Positions 1 through 8,649 of a stretch of DNA of 64,000 nucleotides are shown here, in pieces. The notes under the pieces are model-generated. The model ran no database searches, was not told where the DNA came from, and worked only from the letters and a program-made list of their open reading frames with translations. Positions within the stretch are counted from its first letter, which is position 1; each line of letters begins with the position of its first letter. The stretch is from assembly GCF_900112255.1 (NCBI RefSeq), contig NZ_FOLE01000007.1, forward strand, positions 62,001-126,000. Direction: 5' to 3'. A program made the translations under genes and the position numbers. Source of the DNA: Flexibacter flexilis DSM 6793. Its GTDB lineage: Bacteria; Bacteroidota; Bacteroidia; Cytophagales; Flexibacteraceae.

Positions 1-267
1 AAAGATTTTTGGTTAGCCAATCGCGACAACCGCAAAGACCTAAACACGATTTTGCAAAGCTGGGTTTATTTTTCGGCATGCGTACTCAATACTTTGTTGA
101 TAACGGTTTGTATTTATTTTGGAGAAAAAAACCACGCCAACTACTTAGTTACTTTTGAAAGGTATTGGCTTTTCAATGTGGTTTGGATAATGGCCTTTTC
201 GTTGATTTTGCCGTTTTTTAGGCTCTTTATCCCGAAAGGAAATCTACTGGACAACAGCGAACAATAA
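1..267 (+). CDS. C-terminal fragment of a membrane protein
   Basis: The reading frame is open from the first base of the window and ends at TAA 265-267, so the gene starts upstream and only about 88 C-terminal residues are visible. Two strongly hydrophobic stretches, roughly residues 20-40 and 57-79, look like the last two transmembrane segments, followed by a short polar tail. I do not recognise the family. A TTG at 52 could be read as a start, but the frame runs through it without interruption, so a truncated longer gene is more likely. It converges on rnc and shares a bidirectional terminator with it. Confidence 0.6.
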   Translation, partial: KDFWLANRDNRKDLNTILQSWVYFSACVLNTLLITVCIYFGEKNHANYLVTFERYWLFNVVWIMAFSLILPFFRLFIPKGNLLDNSEQ

Positions 268-270
268 AAC

Positions 271-310
271 AAAAAAGGCCTTGCAAGTTTGAAGTTGCAA
301 GGCCTTTTTT
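271..310. terminator. Bidirectional intrinsic terminator
   Basis: A perfect 16-bp inverted repeat (arms 271-286 and 295-310, 8-nt loop) has an A-run on its left and a T-run on its right. It lies between the convergent ends of the partial membrane-protein gene and rnc, so it can stop transcription from both sides. Confidence 0.85.
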
Positions 311-316
311 TATGGG

Positions 317-1105
317 CTATTTATTCTCAGCCAAATTGTTGTTTTGTTGTTGCGCAGCTGCTGCTGCCGCTGTTCGGATTTGTTCCAATAGCTTGGCGGC
401 TGCGGCTTGTTCGGCTTTTTTCTTGCTAAAACCGTTGCCTGTCATGGCTGGCTCGCCGTCTATCAAAATCTGTATAATAAATTCTTTGTGATGATTGCTT
501 CCTTGTTCGGCTATGACCTCAAAGCGCACTTGTTTGTTTTCGCGTTGCGCCCATTCGATAAGTCGGCTCTTGTGGTTAAGTTCTGACTGAACGATTTGTT
601 CTAAGTCAAAATGATTGGCTATCAACCTATTGAGCACAAATGATTTACATTCATAAAAACCTCTATCCAAATAATATGCTCCTACAAATGCTTCCATGGC
701 ATCGCCATACATAGACTTATGCGAGTAATGTACGCGGCGTTTGGCATCAAATTCGATGAGTTCGCCTATACCGATTTTGCGGGCTAAGTCGTTGAGCGAC
801 TCCCGATTTACGATTCTGGAGCGAATTTCCGTAAGGAAACCTTCGTCTTTGTAAGGAAATTTTTTGAAGAGGTATTCGGCCACGATAGCACCCAAAATAG
901 CGTCGCCCAAGTATTCGAGTCGTTCGTTGCCATTTTTGCCCGAACCCGAAACCTCAGCGGCGGAGGCGTGCCGAATGGCCAATTTGTATAGCTTGAGATT
1001 CAGGGGTCTGCGACCCGTAATCTGTAAAATGGCAATAGCAAGCCTTTTATCTTTTTCATTATAAAAGCGAAAAAGGCTTGCTATTTTTTTAAGAACTGAA
1101 GGCAC
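317..1105 (-). CDS. rnc: Ribonuclease III
   Basis: Double-strand-specific endoribonuclease that processes rRNA precursors and structured RNAs in the cytoplasm. The 262-residue protein has the RNase III signature ERLEYLGD at residues 61-68 and the second acidic pair in GDAMEAF (D135, E138), which supply the Mg2+-binding catalytic residues. A double-stranded RNA-binding domain follows at about 165-245. The C-terminus is a low-complexity Ala/Gln/Asn tail not needed for the fold. The start is a GTG whose G is also the last base of the fabF stop codon (TAGTG), which suggests translational coupling. It is the last gene of acpP-fabF-rnc, an order I know from other Bacteroidota. Confidence 0.96.
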   Translation of the reverse strand: MPSVLKKIASLFRFYNEKDKRLAIAILQITGRRPLNLKLYKLAIRHASAAEVSGSGKNGNERLEYLGDAILGAIVAEYLFKKFPYKDEGFLTEIRSRIVNRESLNDLARKIGIGELIEFDAKRRVHYSHKSMYGDAMEAFVGAYYLDRGFYECKSFVLNRLIANHFDLEQIVQSELNHKSRLIEWAQRENKQVRFEVIAEQGSNHHKEFIIQILIDGEPAMTGNGFSKKKAEQAAAAKLLEQIRTAAAAAAQQQNNNLAENK

Positions 1106-2358
1106 TATTCTTCAAATTTGCGGAAAATGATAGAACAATTATGCCCACCGAATCCGAATGTGTTGCTCAACGCTACATTGATAGTACGTTGTTGTGCTTT
1201 GTTAAACGTAAAGTTTAGGGCAGCATCAAAGCCTTCATCGTCGGTGAAGTGATTGATGGTAGGTGGTACAATTTGGTTTTTAAGAGCCAAAATCGACGCG
1301 ATACCTTCAATAGCACCAGCAGCACCAAGTAAGTGGCCAGTCATGGATTTGGTAGAACTGATATTGAGTTTATAGGCTTGCTCGCCAAAAACGCTTTGAA
1401 TCGCTTTCACTTCGCTAACGTCGCCGAGCGGGGTAGATGTACCGTGTACATTGATGTAATCTACTTCGCTTGGGCTAATTTGTGCATCAGCTAAGGCATT
1501 TCTCATTACGTTGAGTGCACCCAAACCTTCGGGATGTGGGGCGGTGATGTGGTGAGCATCAGCCGACATACCTCCACCAATCATTTCGGCATAAATTTTC
1601 GCGCCACGCGCTTTTGCGTGTTCGTATTCTTCCAATACGATAGCTCCAGCACCCTCGCCTAACACGAAACCATCACGGTCTTTGTCGAACGGACGAGAGG
1701 CAGTGGAAGGGGAGTCGTTGCGTTCTGAAAGGGCTTTCATTGCATTGAACCCGCCAATACCAGCTTCTGTTACAGCCGCTTCCGAACCACCCGACAAAAT
1801 AGCGTCGGCTTTGCCTAAGCGGATATAGTTAAAGGCATCTACCAAAGCGTTAGTCGCTGAAGCACACGCCGATACCGTAACAAAGTTAGGACCACGGAAA
1901 CCATACTTAATAGAAATATGTCCTGCGGCTATATCAACAATCATTTTAGGAATAAAGAACGGGTTGAAGCGTGGCGTACCATCTCCTTTGGCATAGTTGA
2001 CAACTTCTTCCTGAAAAGTTTGAAGTCCACCAATACCCGAACCCCAGATAACGCCAATGCGGTCTGGATTCACTTTATCGGTAAGCAAACCCGAATCCGC
2101 TACGGCTTGGTCAGCTGCGACCAATGCGTATTGGGTGAAAGGGTCTATCTTACGCGCCTCTTTTTTGTCTAAATAGTCGGTAGGATCAAAGTTTTTTAGC
2201 TCACAAGCAAATTTAGTTTTGAACTTGCTGGCATCAAACCTTGTAATGGGCGCAGCTCCACTCACTCCGTTTATCAAACCGTTCCAAAAATCAGGAACGG
2301 TATTGCCCAACGGAGTAAGTGCGCCAAGTCCTGTTACTACAACTCGTTTTAAATTCAT
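1105..2358 (-). CDS. fabF: Beta-ketoacyl-ACP synthase II
   Basis: Condenses malonyl-ACP with a growing acyl-ACP in fatty-acid elongation. The 417-residue protein carries the thiolase-fold Cys-His-His triad: C165 in VSACASAT, H305 in NVHGTSTP and H342 in KSMTGHLLGAAG, plus the C-terminal GFGGHN loop. I place the start at ATG 2358 (MNLKRVVVTG). The frame stays open further upstream, but that would run into acpP and add 19 residues unlike the family. It lies just downstream of its substrate carrier acpP and overlaps rnc by one base. Confidence 0.97.
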   Translation of the reverse strand: MNLKRVVVTGLGALTPLGNTVPDFWNGLINGVSGAAPITRFDASKFKTKFACELKNFDPTDYLDKKEARKIDPFTQYALVAADQAVADSGLLTDKVNPDRIGVIWGSGIGGLQTFQEEVVNYAKGDGTPRFNPFFIPKMIVDIAAGHISIKYGFRGPNFVTVSACASATNALVDAFNYIRLGKADAILSGGSEAAVTEAGIGGFNAMKALSERNDSPSTASRPFDKDRDGFVLGEGAGAIVLEEYEHAKARGAKIYAEMIGGGMSADAHHITAPHPEGLGALNVMRNALADAQISPSEVDYINVHGTSTPLGDVSEVKAIQSVFGEQAYKLNISSTKSMTGHLLGAAGAIEGIASILALKNQIVPPTINHFTDDEGFDAALNFTFNKAQQRTINVALSNTFGFGGHNCSIIFRKFEE

Positions 2359-2386
2359 AAAAGAATTTGTAAGGGAAGTGATAGGC

Positions 2387-2623
2387 TTATTTTGCGTTTG
2401 CTTCCAAGTAGGCAATAGCTTGACCTACAGTAGCAATGTTTTCAGCTTGGTCATCAGGAATAGAAACGTTAAATTCTTTTTCGAATTCCATGATAAGCTC
2501 TACAGTATCAAGAGAGTCTGCGCCAAGATCGTTAGTGAAACTTGCTGTTTCTACTACTTCTGACTCTTCAACACCCAATTTTTCGATGATGATACTTTTA
2601 ACTTTTTGTGCAATTTCCGACAT
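2387..2623 (-). CDS. acpP: Acyl carrier protein
   Basis: Small acidic carrier that holds fatty-acyl intermediates on a 4'-phosphopantetheine arm. All 78 residues fit the family. The attachment serine is S37 in the invariant GADSLD motif, followed by the acidic helix II (TVELIMEFE) used for docking to synthases. It is the first gene of acpP-fabF-rnc, 28 nt upstream of fabF. A possible -7 box (TAATTTTG on the reverse strand, 2675-2682) lies upstream, but I see no good -33 element. Confidence 0.97.
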   Translation of the reverse strand: MSEIAQKVKSIIIEKLGVEESEVVETASFTNDLGADSLDTVELIMEFEKEFNVSIPDDQAENIATVGQAIAYLEANAK

Positions 2624-2717
2624 TTTAGTAAAAATTTTAGTTTAGAACACAGCCGCAAAGAAATACATTTACTTCAAAATTATCAAACAAATTATTGATT
2701 AGTCCCTTAATAAAAAA

Positions 2718-2746
2718 AATAAAAGCCTCATTAAGAGGCTTTTATT
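2718..2746 (-). terminator. Intrinsic terminator after terC
   Basis: A perfect 12-bp inverted repeat (arms 2718-2729 and 2735-2746, 5-nt loop) is flanked by A/T runs. It lies 20 bases past the terC stop and upstream of acpP, so it separates the two reverse-strand units. Confidence 0.8.
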
Positions 2747-2766
2747 AAATATTAAAGATTGCTGAA

Positions 2767-3534
2767 TTAAGCATCAAATCCTTTTTTTATCTTAGAATTG
2801 CGCAATTGCACAGGGCGTTTGGAGCGTTTGCGCACTTGCATATTCAACAATTCAACTATCAAACTGAAGGCCATGGCTACATAAACATAACCTTTTTCTA
2901 CGTGGATTCCGAAGCTGTCGATCACCAACAAGAAGCCTATCATAATCAAAAATGAGAGTGCCAACATTTTGATAGAAGGGTGTTTGTTTACAAAATCACT
3001 GACGTTTTTAGCAAACAACATCATCACAACCATAGACAATACAACGGCCATAATCATAATGATAATTTGTTCGGGTGGTACAAGGCCTACCGCCGTCAGA
3101 ATTGAATCAAAAGAAAAAACAATATCAATCAGCACTATTTGGAAAATAACTTTCGCCAACGCATCTGATGTTTTAGGCTTATCAGAAGTATCTTCTTCCT
3201 CGCCTTCTAATTTTTCATGAATTTCCGAAGTTGTTTTGGCTATCAAAAACAAACCACCAGCCAACAAGATAATGTCGCGACCGCTAAAACCATGTTCCAT
3301 CAGTGTAAAGACTGGTTCGGTCAGGCCAATAATCCACGTAATACCAAAAAGCAAACCTACGCGCACCACTAAGGCAATAAGCATCCCAATACGTGTTGCT
3401 TTTGTTTGCTGATTTTCAGGAAGTTCGGAGGCTACAATAGAAATAAAAATAATGTTGTCGATGCCCAACACGATTTCCATAAGCGTTAGGGTAAGCAGAC
3501 TGATAAGCCCCGCCGACGAGAATAATACGTCCAT
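2767..3534 (-). CDS. TerC family integral membrane protein
   Basis: A 255-residue inner-membrane protein with about seven hydrophobic segments. It contains the TerC-family acidic motifs within membrane helices: LGIDNIIFIS near the N-terminus and DIVFSFDSIL near residue 140. Family members (TerC, Alx, YkoY, YceF) are linked to tellurite resistance and to manganese efflux or metal loading of exported proteins. No other tellurite genes are present, so a role in manganese homeostasis is the better guess, by inference only. It is a single gene with its own terminator. Confidence 0.88.
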   Translation of the reverse strand: MDVLFSSAGLISLLTLTLMEIVLGIDNIIFISIVASELPENQQTKATRIGMLIALVVRVGLLFGITWIIGLTEPVFTLMEHGFSGRDIILLAGGLFLIAKTTSEIHEKLEGEEEDTSDKPKTSDALAKVIFQIVLIDIVFSFDSILTAVGLVPPEQIIIMIMAVVLSMVVMMLFAKNVSDFVNKHPSIKMLALSFLIMIGFLLVIDSFGIHVEKGYVYVAMAFSLIVELLNMQVRKRSKRPVQLRNSKIKKGFDA

Positions 3535-3697
3535 AGATTTGTTTTAGTTTAAAAAAATTTGAGTAAATATTTCGCAAATAAATGAAATTTTAAAATATGC
3601 TTGCCGTATTTGACAATATCATAAAAAAATAATGTAGTAATAATAGAATTTAAGTGAGGCAAAAATGATAGCAACCACCGAATCCGTATTTTTTGGC

Positions 3698-3705
3698 TAC
3701 CTTTG
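3698..3705 (+). promoter_or_regulatory. Candidate -7 box for the DUF3109 gene
   Basis: TACCTTTG matches the Bacteroidota -7 consensus TAnnTTTG and lies 32 nt before the ATG at 3738. No TTG is found at the expected -33 position, so support is partial. Confidence 0.4.
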
Positions 3706-3737
3706 CTCCACAATTTTAGAATAATCAATCGGTAGAG

Positions 3738-4310
3738 ATGATAGTGATAGAAAATACCATCGTGAGCGATGATATTGCCGAAAAATTTTTTGTGTGCAAC
3801 ATCGAAAAATGTAAAGGTGCTTGTTGCATAGAAGGTGATGCGGGTGCGCCATTGCTGGCCGAAGAACGCCAAATTTTGGAAGATATTTATGACACGGTTG
3901 CGCCATTCCTGACGGCCAAAGGCCGCGAAGCCATCGAAAAACAAGGTACTTGGGTCATAGACCAAGAAGGCGATTTTTCTACGCCAACCATCGGTGGCCG
4001 TGAGTGTGCCTATGCCCTTTACGATCAAAAAGGCGTACTCAAATGCGGCATAGAACTGGCGCATAAAGCGGGCAAAATTGATTACAAAAAACCAATTTCT
4101 TGCCATTTGTACCCGATTCGCATCAAAGAATACGAACATTATCAGGCAGTTAATTACGATTCGTGGCATATTTGCCGCGATGCCTGCCATTTGGGTAAAG
4201 ATTTGGGCGTGCCTGTCTATCAATTTTTGAAAGAACCGCTTATCCGAAAATATGGCGCAGAATGGTACGAACAACTCGAACAGGCCATTGCTTTCAAAGA
4301 CCGAAAGTAG
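3738..4310 (+). CDS. Cysteine-rich DUF3109 family protein
   Basis: A 190-residue soluble protein of the DUF3109 family, widespread in Bacteroidota and without an assigned function. Nine cysteines (20, 25, 29, 30, 90, 103, 122, 146, 150) are its main feature; [11 protein letters not shown] and SCHLYPIRI are family hallmarks. Their spacing suggests binding of zinc or an Fe-S cluster, loosely like YkgJ-type CxxxCxxCC proteins. That is inference, not an established function. A reading frame on the opposite strand (3549-4274) is its shadow: this frame has the conserved cysteines and a -7 box. pyrH follows 81 nt later from its own promoter. Confidence 0.85.
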   Translation: MIVIENTIVSDDIAEKFFVCNIEKCKGACCIEGDAGAPLLAEERQILEDIYDTVAPFLTAKGREAIEKQGTWVIDQEGDFSTPTIGGRECAYALYDQKGVLKCGIELAHKAGKIDYKKPISCHLYPIRIKEYEHYQAVNYDSWHICRDACHLGKDLGVPVYQFLKEPLIRKYGAEWYEQLEQAIAFKDRK

Positions 4311-4313
4311 CTT

Positions 4314-4343
4314 TTTGAAATCTTTAGCTTATTTGTATCTTTG
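4314..4343 (+). promoter_or_regulatory. Promoter of pyrH
   Basis: TTG at 4315-4317, an 18-nt spacer and TATCTTTG at 4336-4343 match the Bacteroidota sigma-ABfr-type promoter (TTG, about 19-20 nt, TAnnTTTG). The -7 box ends 48 nt before the pyrH ATG. Confidence 0.7.
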
Positions 4344-4391
4344 CTCAACTATTTAAGTTAAACGACTTATTTACAACATTTTATCAACTAT

Positions 4392-5099
4392 ATGAAATAC
4401 AAGCGCATACTCCTCAAACTAAGCGGCGAAGCTCTTTTGGGTAAGAAAAAGTTTGGTATAGACCCCGATATGCTCCAACTCTACGCTGGCGAAATTAAGA
4501 AAGTAGCAGAGAAAGGCGTACAAGTAGCGGTGGTCATTGGTGGCGGCAACATTTTCAGGGGTGAAGATGCCGTAGAAGCTGGCATAGACCGCGCACAAGG
4601 CGATTATATGGGCATGCTTTCTACGCTCATGAATGCCATTGCCTTGCAAAGTGCTTTGGAAAAAGAAGGTCTTTTCACGCGCCTGATGTCTGCTATCAAA
4701 ATCGAGGAAGTTTGCGAGCCATTTATCCGCCGCAGAGCTGTCCGACACCTTGAAAAAGGCCGTTTGGTGATTTTCGGGGCAGGTTTGGGAAGTCCGTATT
4801 TTACGACCGACTCAGCGGCCAGCCTTCGCGCCATCGAAATCGGGGCAGACGTAGTGCTGAAAGGTACGCGTGTGGACGGTATTTATAACGCCGACCCAGA
4901 AAAAGACCCAATGGCGATTCGCTACAACAACATTTCTTTTGATGAAGTGTACAAAAAAGGCTTGAACGTAATGGACATGACCGCTTTCACGCTTTGCAAA
5001 GAAAATGAGTTGCCGATTATCGTGTTCGATATGAACAAACCCGACAACTTGTTGCGCTTGGTAAGCGGCGAGGAAGTGGGTACATTGGTTACAATGTAA
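4392..5099 (+). CDS. pyrH: UMP kinase (uridylate kinase)
   Basis: Phosphorylates UMP to UDP, an essential step of pyrimidine nucleotide synthesis. The 235-residue protein has the amino-acid-kinase fold: the N-terminal [14 protein letters not shown] strand-loop, [10 protein letters not shown], the [12 protein letters not shown] helix and the [11 protein letters not shown] motif, all typical of bacterial hexameric UMP kinases. It has its own promoter and is followed by an unrelated DNA methyltransferase gene. The window also holds carB, so two steps of pyrimidine synthesis are present but unlinked. Confidence 0.97.
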   Translation: MKYKRILLKLSGEALLGKKKFGIDPDMLQLYAGEIKKVAEKGVQVAVVIGGGNIFRGEDAVEAGIDRAQGDYMGMLSTLMNAIALQSALEKEGLFTRLMSAIKIEEVCEPFIRRRAVRHLEKGRLVIFGAGLGSPYFTTDSAASLRAIEIGADVVLKGTRVDGIYNADPEKDPMAIRYNNISFDEVYKKGLNVMDMTAFTLCKENELPIIVFDMNKPDNLLRLVSGEEVGTLVTM

Positions 5100-5197
5100 T
5101 CGTTTGGAGGTTTTAAAAATTATAACATTAGCGCAATTTGCCTTTGGGTGAGTTGCGCTTTCTTTTGTTTTACACTATAACTATATGTGCCAAGTTT

Positions 5198-6826
5198 ATG
5201 CAAACAAATATATTTGGTGAGCCACACAGTAACGGACTGACCATAGAACAAGCCGCATATAAAGCCAATGTTTCTACCGCCACCATTCGCAACTGGATAA
5301 AAACAGGCTATTTGGAGCAAGCGGGCAAAGGGCTGATAACCAAGCAATCGCTTGAAAATTTCATGTGCAACGTGGCTGGGAAAGAAAAATTAAATGCAAG
5401 GGCAAACAAGCATTTAAAGGATAGCCATCAACATGAATTGTTACAAAATGTTGTTGAAAAGTTGGCGCAAGAGCATGAAGGCGAGCAAATTGGTATTGCC
5501 TATGAAAAAAAGCTTTCAGAATCGTACAAAAATCAGGAAGGCATTTATTATACACCTTCGTGGATTGTAAAAGATATGTTGGCCAATATTAAAATCGAAC
5601 CACATTACACATTTTTAGACCCATGTTGCGGCTCTGGCAATTTCATTTTGGAGGCTTTACGATTGGGCATTGCAGTTGAAAATATTTATGGTTTTGATAC
5701 TGATGAGAATGCCGTTTTTATCACCAAAGAGCGTATTCGTCAAGAGTTTGGCGTAGAGGCAAGCAATATTGTTGTGGGTGATTTTTTAGAAAATGCGTCG
5801 GCATTTTATGATAAAAATATGAGCTTTAATTTAATTTTTACCAATCCGCCTTGGGGTAAAAAAATAGATAAATCTGCCAAAGAAAAATATGCACAAATGT
5901 ACGAAACGCATAAAAGTGTAGATACAACTTCACTTTTTATGGGAGCGTGTTTAAAAATAATAAGCCCAAATGGTTTGTTAGGATTTCTTATTCAAGATGC
6001 TTTTTTTAATATCGCTACTTTTGAGGATATAAGAACAAAAGTACTGGACAAAAAAATATTAAAATTAGTGGATTATGGCAAAGCATTTAAGGGGCTAATG
6101 ACAAAAGCGCAGGCCATTATTTTAAGCAATAATACTGTTGAAATAACTGGAAATATTGAATGTAAAAATAAAGAAAATAGTTTTTTTAGAACACAAAAAT
6201 CATTTCAAAATAACCCTAAAAAAATCCTTAATTTTGGTGCACACCAGCATGAGGCAGAGGTAATAACGCAATTGTATTCAGTTGAACATACAACCTTGTC
6301 AGGGAAGGCAAAATGGGCTTTAGGTATTGTTACTGGCAATAACCAAAAATTCTGTAAAGATACTTTAACCGAGGGTTATGCACCTATTTTAAAAGGTACT
6401 GACATAACTAAACATGGAATAAAACAGCCAACTACATTTATTCCCTTAGATTTTTCAAATTTTCAACAAGTAGCACCTTTGGAGATGTATTTAGCTCCTG
6501 AAAAAATAATTTATAAATTTATTTCGTATGATTTATGTTTTTATTGTGATAACCAGCAACAATATGTTTTGAATAGCGTTAATTTTTTTATTCCTTTGGA
6601 GATAAAAATTACTAATAACCAATTAACAAATTTGCTGAATAGCGAAATAATTAATTGGTTATTCAATAAATTATTTGCAACACATAAAATATTGCGTGGA
6701 GATTTAGAATTACTACCTATTCATACATCTTATTTTGAGCAATATTCCGAATTTTCAGAAGAATCATACTTACAATTTTTAAACTTAATAAAATTACCTA
6801 ATAGAACTTTTAGAGTTAAAAACTAA
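5198..6826 (+). CDS. Orphan N6-adenine DNA methyltransferase with N-terminal HTH
   Basis: A 542-residue protein predicted to methylate adenine in DNA from S-adenosylmethionine. An excisionase/MerR-like helix-turn-helix lies at residues 14-55. It is followed by YYTP (117-120, motif X), DPCCGSGNF (141-149, the SAM-binding motif I) and NPPW (216-219, catalytic motif IV). The C-terminal third resembles TaqI-type target-recognition domains. I chose ATG 5198; the frame extends 20 residues upstream with no family resemblance. No restriction endonuclease gene is adjacent. The second half (from about 5800) is visibly more AT-rich than neighbouring genes, which suggests horizontal acquisition. It could be a solitary methylase or half of a decayed type II system. 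Confidence 0.85.
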   Translation: MQTNIFGEPHSNGLTIEQAAYKANVSTATIRNWIKTGYLEQAGKGLITKQSLENFMCNVAGKEKLNARANKHLKDSHQHELLQNVVEKLAQEHEGEQIGIAYEKKLSESYKNQEGIYYTPSWIVKDMLANIKIEPHYTFLDPCCGSGNFILEALRLGIAVENIYGFDTDENAVFITKERIRQEFGVEASNIVVGDFLENASAFYDKNMSFNLIFTNPPWGKKIDKSAKEKYAQMYETHKSVDTTSLFMGACLKIISPNGLLGFLIQDAFFNIATFEDIRTKVLDKKILKLVDYGKAFKGLMTKAQAIILSNNTVEITGNIECKNKENSFFRTQKSFQNNPKKILNFGAHQHEAEVITQLYSVEHTTLSGKAKWALGIVTGNNQKFCKDTLTEGYAPILKGTDITKHGIKQPTTFIPLDFSNFQQVAPLEMYLAPEKIIYKFISYDLCFYCDNQQQYVLNSVNFFIPLEIKITNNQLTNLLNSEIINWLFNKLFATHKILRGDLELLPIHTSYFEQYSEFSEESYLQFLNLIKLPNRTFRVKN

Positions 6827-6921
6827 AATTATTGAATCATTTTATAGAAATATTTTTAAAATACATTACAAATAATAATACCTTAAAATAAGCTATTAAT
6901 TAAAGTTTTTTATAAAAAAAA

Positions 6922-7695
6922 ATGAACACCGAACAGTTACGTGTTTTTTTGGACGAAAAAGCCGCACAATACAACCGTCCCGCGTTTATCGAAAACGACC
7001 CTATTTCAATTCCGCACCGTTTCAGCCGTTTGCAAGACATTGAGATAATGGGGTTTTGGGCGGCTATGTTAGCGTGGGGGCAGCGGCCTGTTATTATCAA
7101 AAAATCGTTGGAATTGATTGCGTTCATGGACGGTGCGCCTTACGATTTTGTCCGCAACCACACCGAAAGCGACCTAAAACCATTTTTAAAATTCAAACAT
7201 CGTACTTTCAACGACACGGATACGCTTTATTTCTTGGCTTTTTTTCAAGATTATTACCGAAAAAACGAATCACTGGAAACTGCTTTTAGTCAGCATATTA
7301 GCCCCGCAGACGCGGACATCGAAAAAGCTTTAATCGGTTTTCATCAACAGTTTTTTGCGCTGGATTTTGCACCAGCACGCACGCGCAAACACGTGTCCAC
7401 GCCAGCGCGAAAGTCGGCGTGTAAACGGCTTTGTATGTTTTTGCGGTGGCTTGTGCGCCGCGACGACAAAGGCGTAGATTTTGGTTTATGGAAAAATATT
7501 AGCCCCAGCCAGTTGGTTTGTCCGTGCGATGTACACGTGGACAGAGTCGCGCGAAATTTGGGATTGCTCAAAAGGCAGGCTACTGACTGGGCAGCGGCAC
7601 AAGAACTGACAGCTTCATTGCGACTTTTTAACCCGCAAGACCCTGTGTTGTATGATTTCGCGCTGTTCGGTTTGGGCGTGGAAGGGGAAATGTAG
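6922..7695 (+). CDS. TIGR02757 family protein
   Basis: A 257-residue protein of a conserved Bacteroidota family (TIGR02757, formerly DUF2400) with no assigned activity. Recognisable parts are the N-terminal block ending in AMLAWGQRPVIIKKS and the C-terminal CPCDVHVDRVARNLGLL block, whose DVHxxRVAR pattern is the family hallmark. The last part (FALFGLGVEG) is also typical. A helix-hairpin-helix DNA-glycosylase-like relation is sometimes suspected for such proteins; I cannot confirm it here. Base composition returns to that of the neighbours after the AT-rich methyltransferase. Its stop lies 1 nt from the convergent stop of the nuclease gene on the other strand. Confidence 0.8.
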   Translation: MNTEQLRVFLDEKAAQYNRPAFIENDPISIPHRFSRLQDIEIMGFWAAMLAWGQRPVIIKKSLELIAFMDGAPYDFVRNHTESDLKPFLKFKHRTFNDTDTLYFLAFFQDYYRKNESLETAFSQHISPADADIEKALIGFHQQFFALDFAPARTRKHVSTPARKSACKRLCMFLRWLVRRDDKGVDFGLWKNISPSQLVCPCDVHVDRVARNLGLLKRQATDWAAAQELTASLRLFNPQDPVLYDFALFGLGVEGEM

Positions 7696-7696
7696 A

Positions 7697-8578
7697 TTAG
7701 CTTTGTTGTTGGCGCAATAGCTGTATTTGTTCAACTGTGAGGCCTGTTCCTTGAGCAATAGAACTATTGTCTAAACCCATTGCAATAAAGTTTTTCGCAA
7801 TCTCAACTGAGTTTTTGAATTTCTCGTCTTGGCGTATTTTGTATTCGGCCTCTATTTTGAGCGAAAGGGCTTCGCTGGCTTTCACGTGCAAATAGTCCAA
7901 ATAGCGATTGTAGCCGTATTGTTGCTCCTTGTTGAGGCGCATGATGTCTAAGGCTTCTTTGGCTTCGGCCAATCCTTTGGCCTTGAACTCGTCTTTTACC
8001 TCGCTATTTTTCAGAAAATAAACCCATTCGTCCAGCGTGTCATTGGCCACGTCGTTGAACTGATTTACTTTAATGATATAATATTCAGGGAAAATATCAG
8101 CTACATTTTGCTGCGAAAACGTGTCTTTTTGCTTGGCCGAAAGTTGTAACACATCTTTTTTATGTAAGCCCAAAAAATTCGTAGTGCCCTGATAAACATA
8201 ATCTTGGCCTTGCCCCAAATCAAAATACACGATATTAACCGAGATGATTTTCTTTATTTCAGAATAAGACTGTCCCAAACTTAAATTTTCGGTCAGGGCT
8301 TTGGAAACGCCATAAATCATGCGATGAAAATAATCTATCTCATAAGTATTTTGTATTTCGATGATAACCAATTCATTTTTACTGTTTTGGGTCAAAATGT
8401 CCACGCGATTGTATTTGTCTTCGTCGTGTTCCTGATTGCTTTCACTTTCCAAAATCTTTTGGATTTTGATGTCCTCAAACAGTAATTCCGACAAAAAGCC
8501 TTCCAGCACCACAAAATTAGTTTTGTTGCGAAGTAGCTTTTTCACGGCCCAATCAAAACGAATTAGTTTTTTGCTCAT
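7697..8578 (-). CDS. Rpn-family PD-(D/E)XK nuclease / transposase-like protein
   Basis: A 293-residue protein of the Rpn / PDDEXK_2 group, often labelled putative transposase and shown in E. coli RpnA to promote RecA-independent recombination by DNA cleavage. The nuclease core is visible as D60 in NRVDIL followed by E74 and Q76 in VIIEIQ. The N-terminal DWAVKKLLRNKTNF and FHRMIYGVSKAL blocks are also typical. The C-terminal part (about 195-293) is helical and charged and ends in a possible small HTH (SIAQGTGLTVEQIQLL). No terminal inverted repeats or target duplications flank it, so it stands as a lone gene rather than an insertion sequence. Confidence 0.87.
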   Translation of the reverse strand: MSKKLIRFDWAVKKLLRNKTNFVVLEGFLSELLFEDIKIQKILESESNQEHDEDKYNRVDILTQNSKNELVIIEIQNTYEIDYFHRMIYGVSKALTENLSLGQSYSEIKKIISVNIVYFDLGQGQDYVYQGTTNFLGLHKKDVLQLSAKQKDTFSQQNVADIFPEYYIIKVNQFNDVANDTLDEWVYFLKNSEVKDEFKAKGLAEAKEALDIMRLNKEQQYGYNRYLDYLHVKASEALSLKIEAEYKIRQDEKFKNSVEIAKNFIAMGLDNSSIAQGTGLTVEQIQLLRQQQS

Positions 8579-8610
8579 ATACTTGCCTGATGCTCAACAT
8601 AGTAAAGGTA

Positions 8611-8638
8611 TAAAAATGGGCGCAATTGCCTGCGCCCA
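8611..8638 (-). terminator. Intrinsic terminator of the saccharopine-dehydrogenase-like gene
   Basis: Perfect 8-bp GC-rich inverted repeat (8617-8624 / 8631-8638, 6-nt loop). On the reverse strand it is followed by TTTTTA. It lies 12 nt beyond the stop at 8650. Confidence 0.75.
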
Positions 8639-8649
8639 AGTTCGTATTT

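Noticed and set aside
3549-4274. 241-residue reverse-strand frame
   Set aside because: It is antisense to the DUF3109 gene, whose conserved cysteines and -7 box make the forward frame the real one.
7697-8578. Rpn gene as part of a complete insertion sequence
   Set aside because: No terminal inverted repeats or target-site duplications were seen around it.
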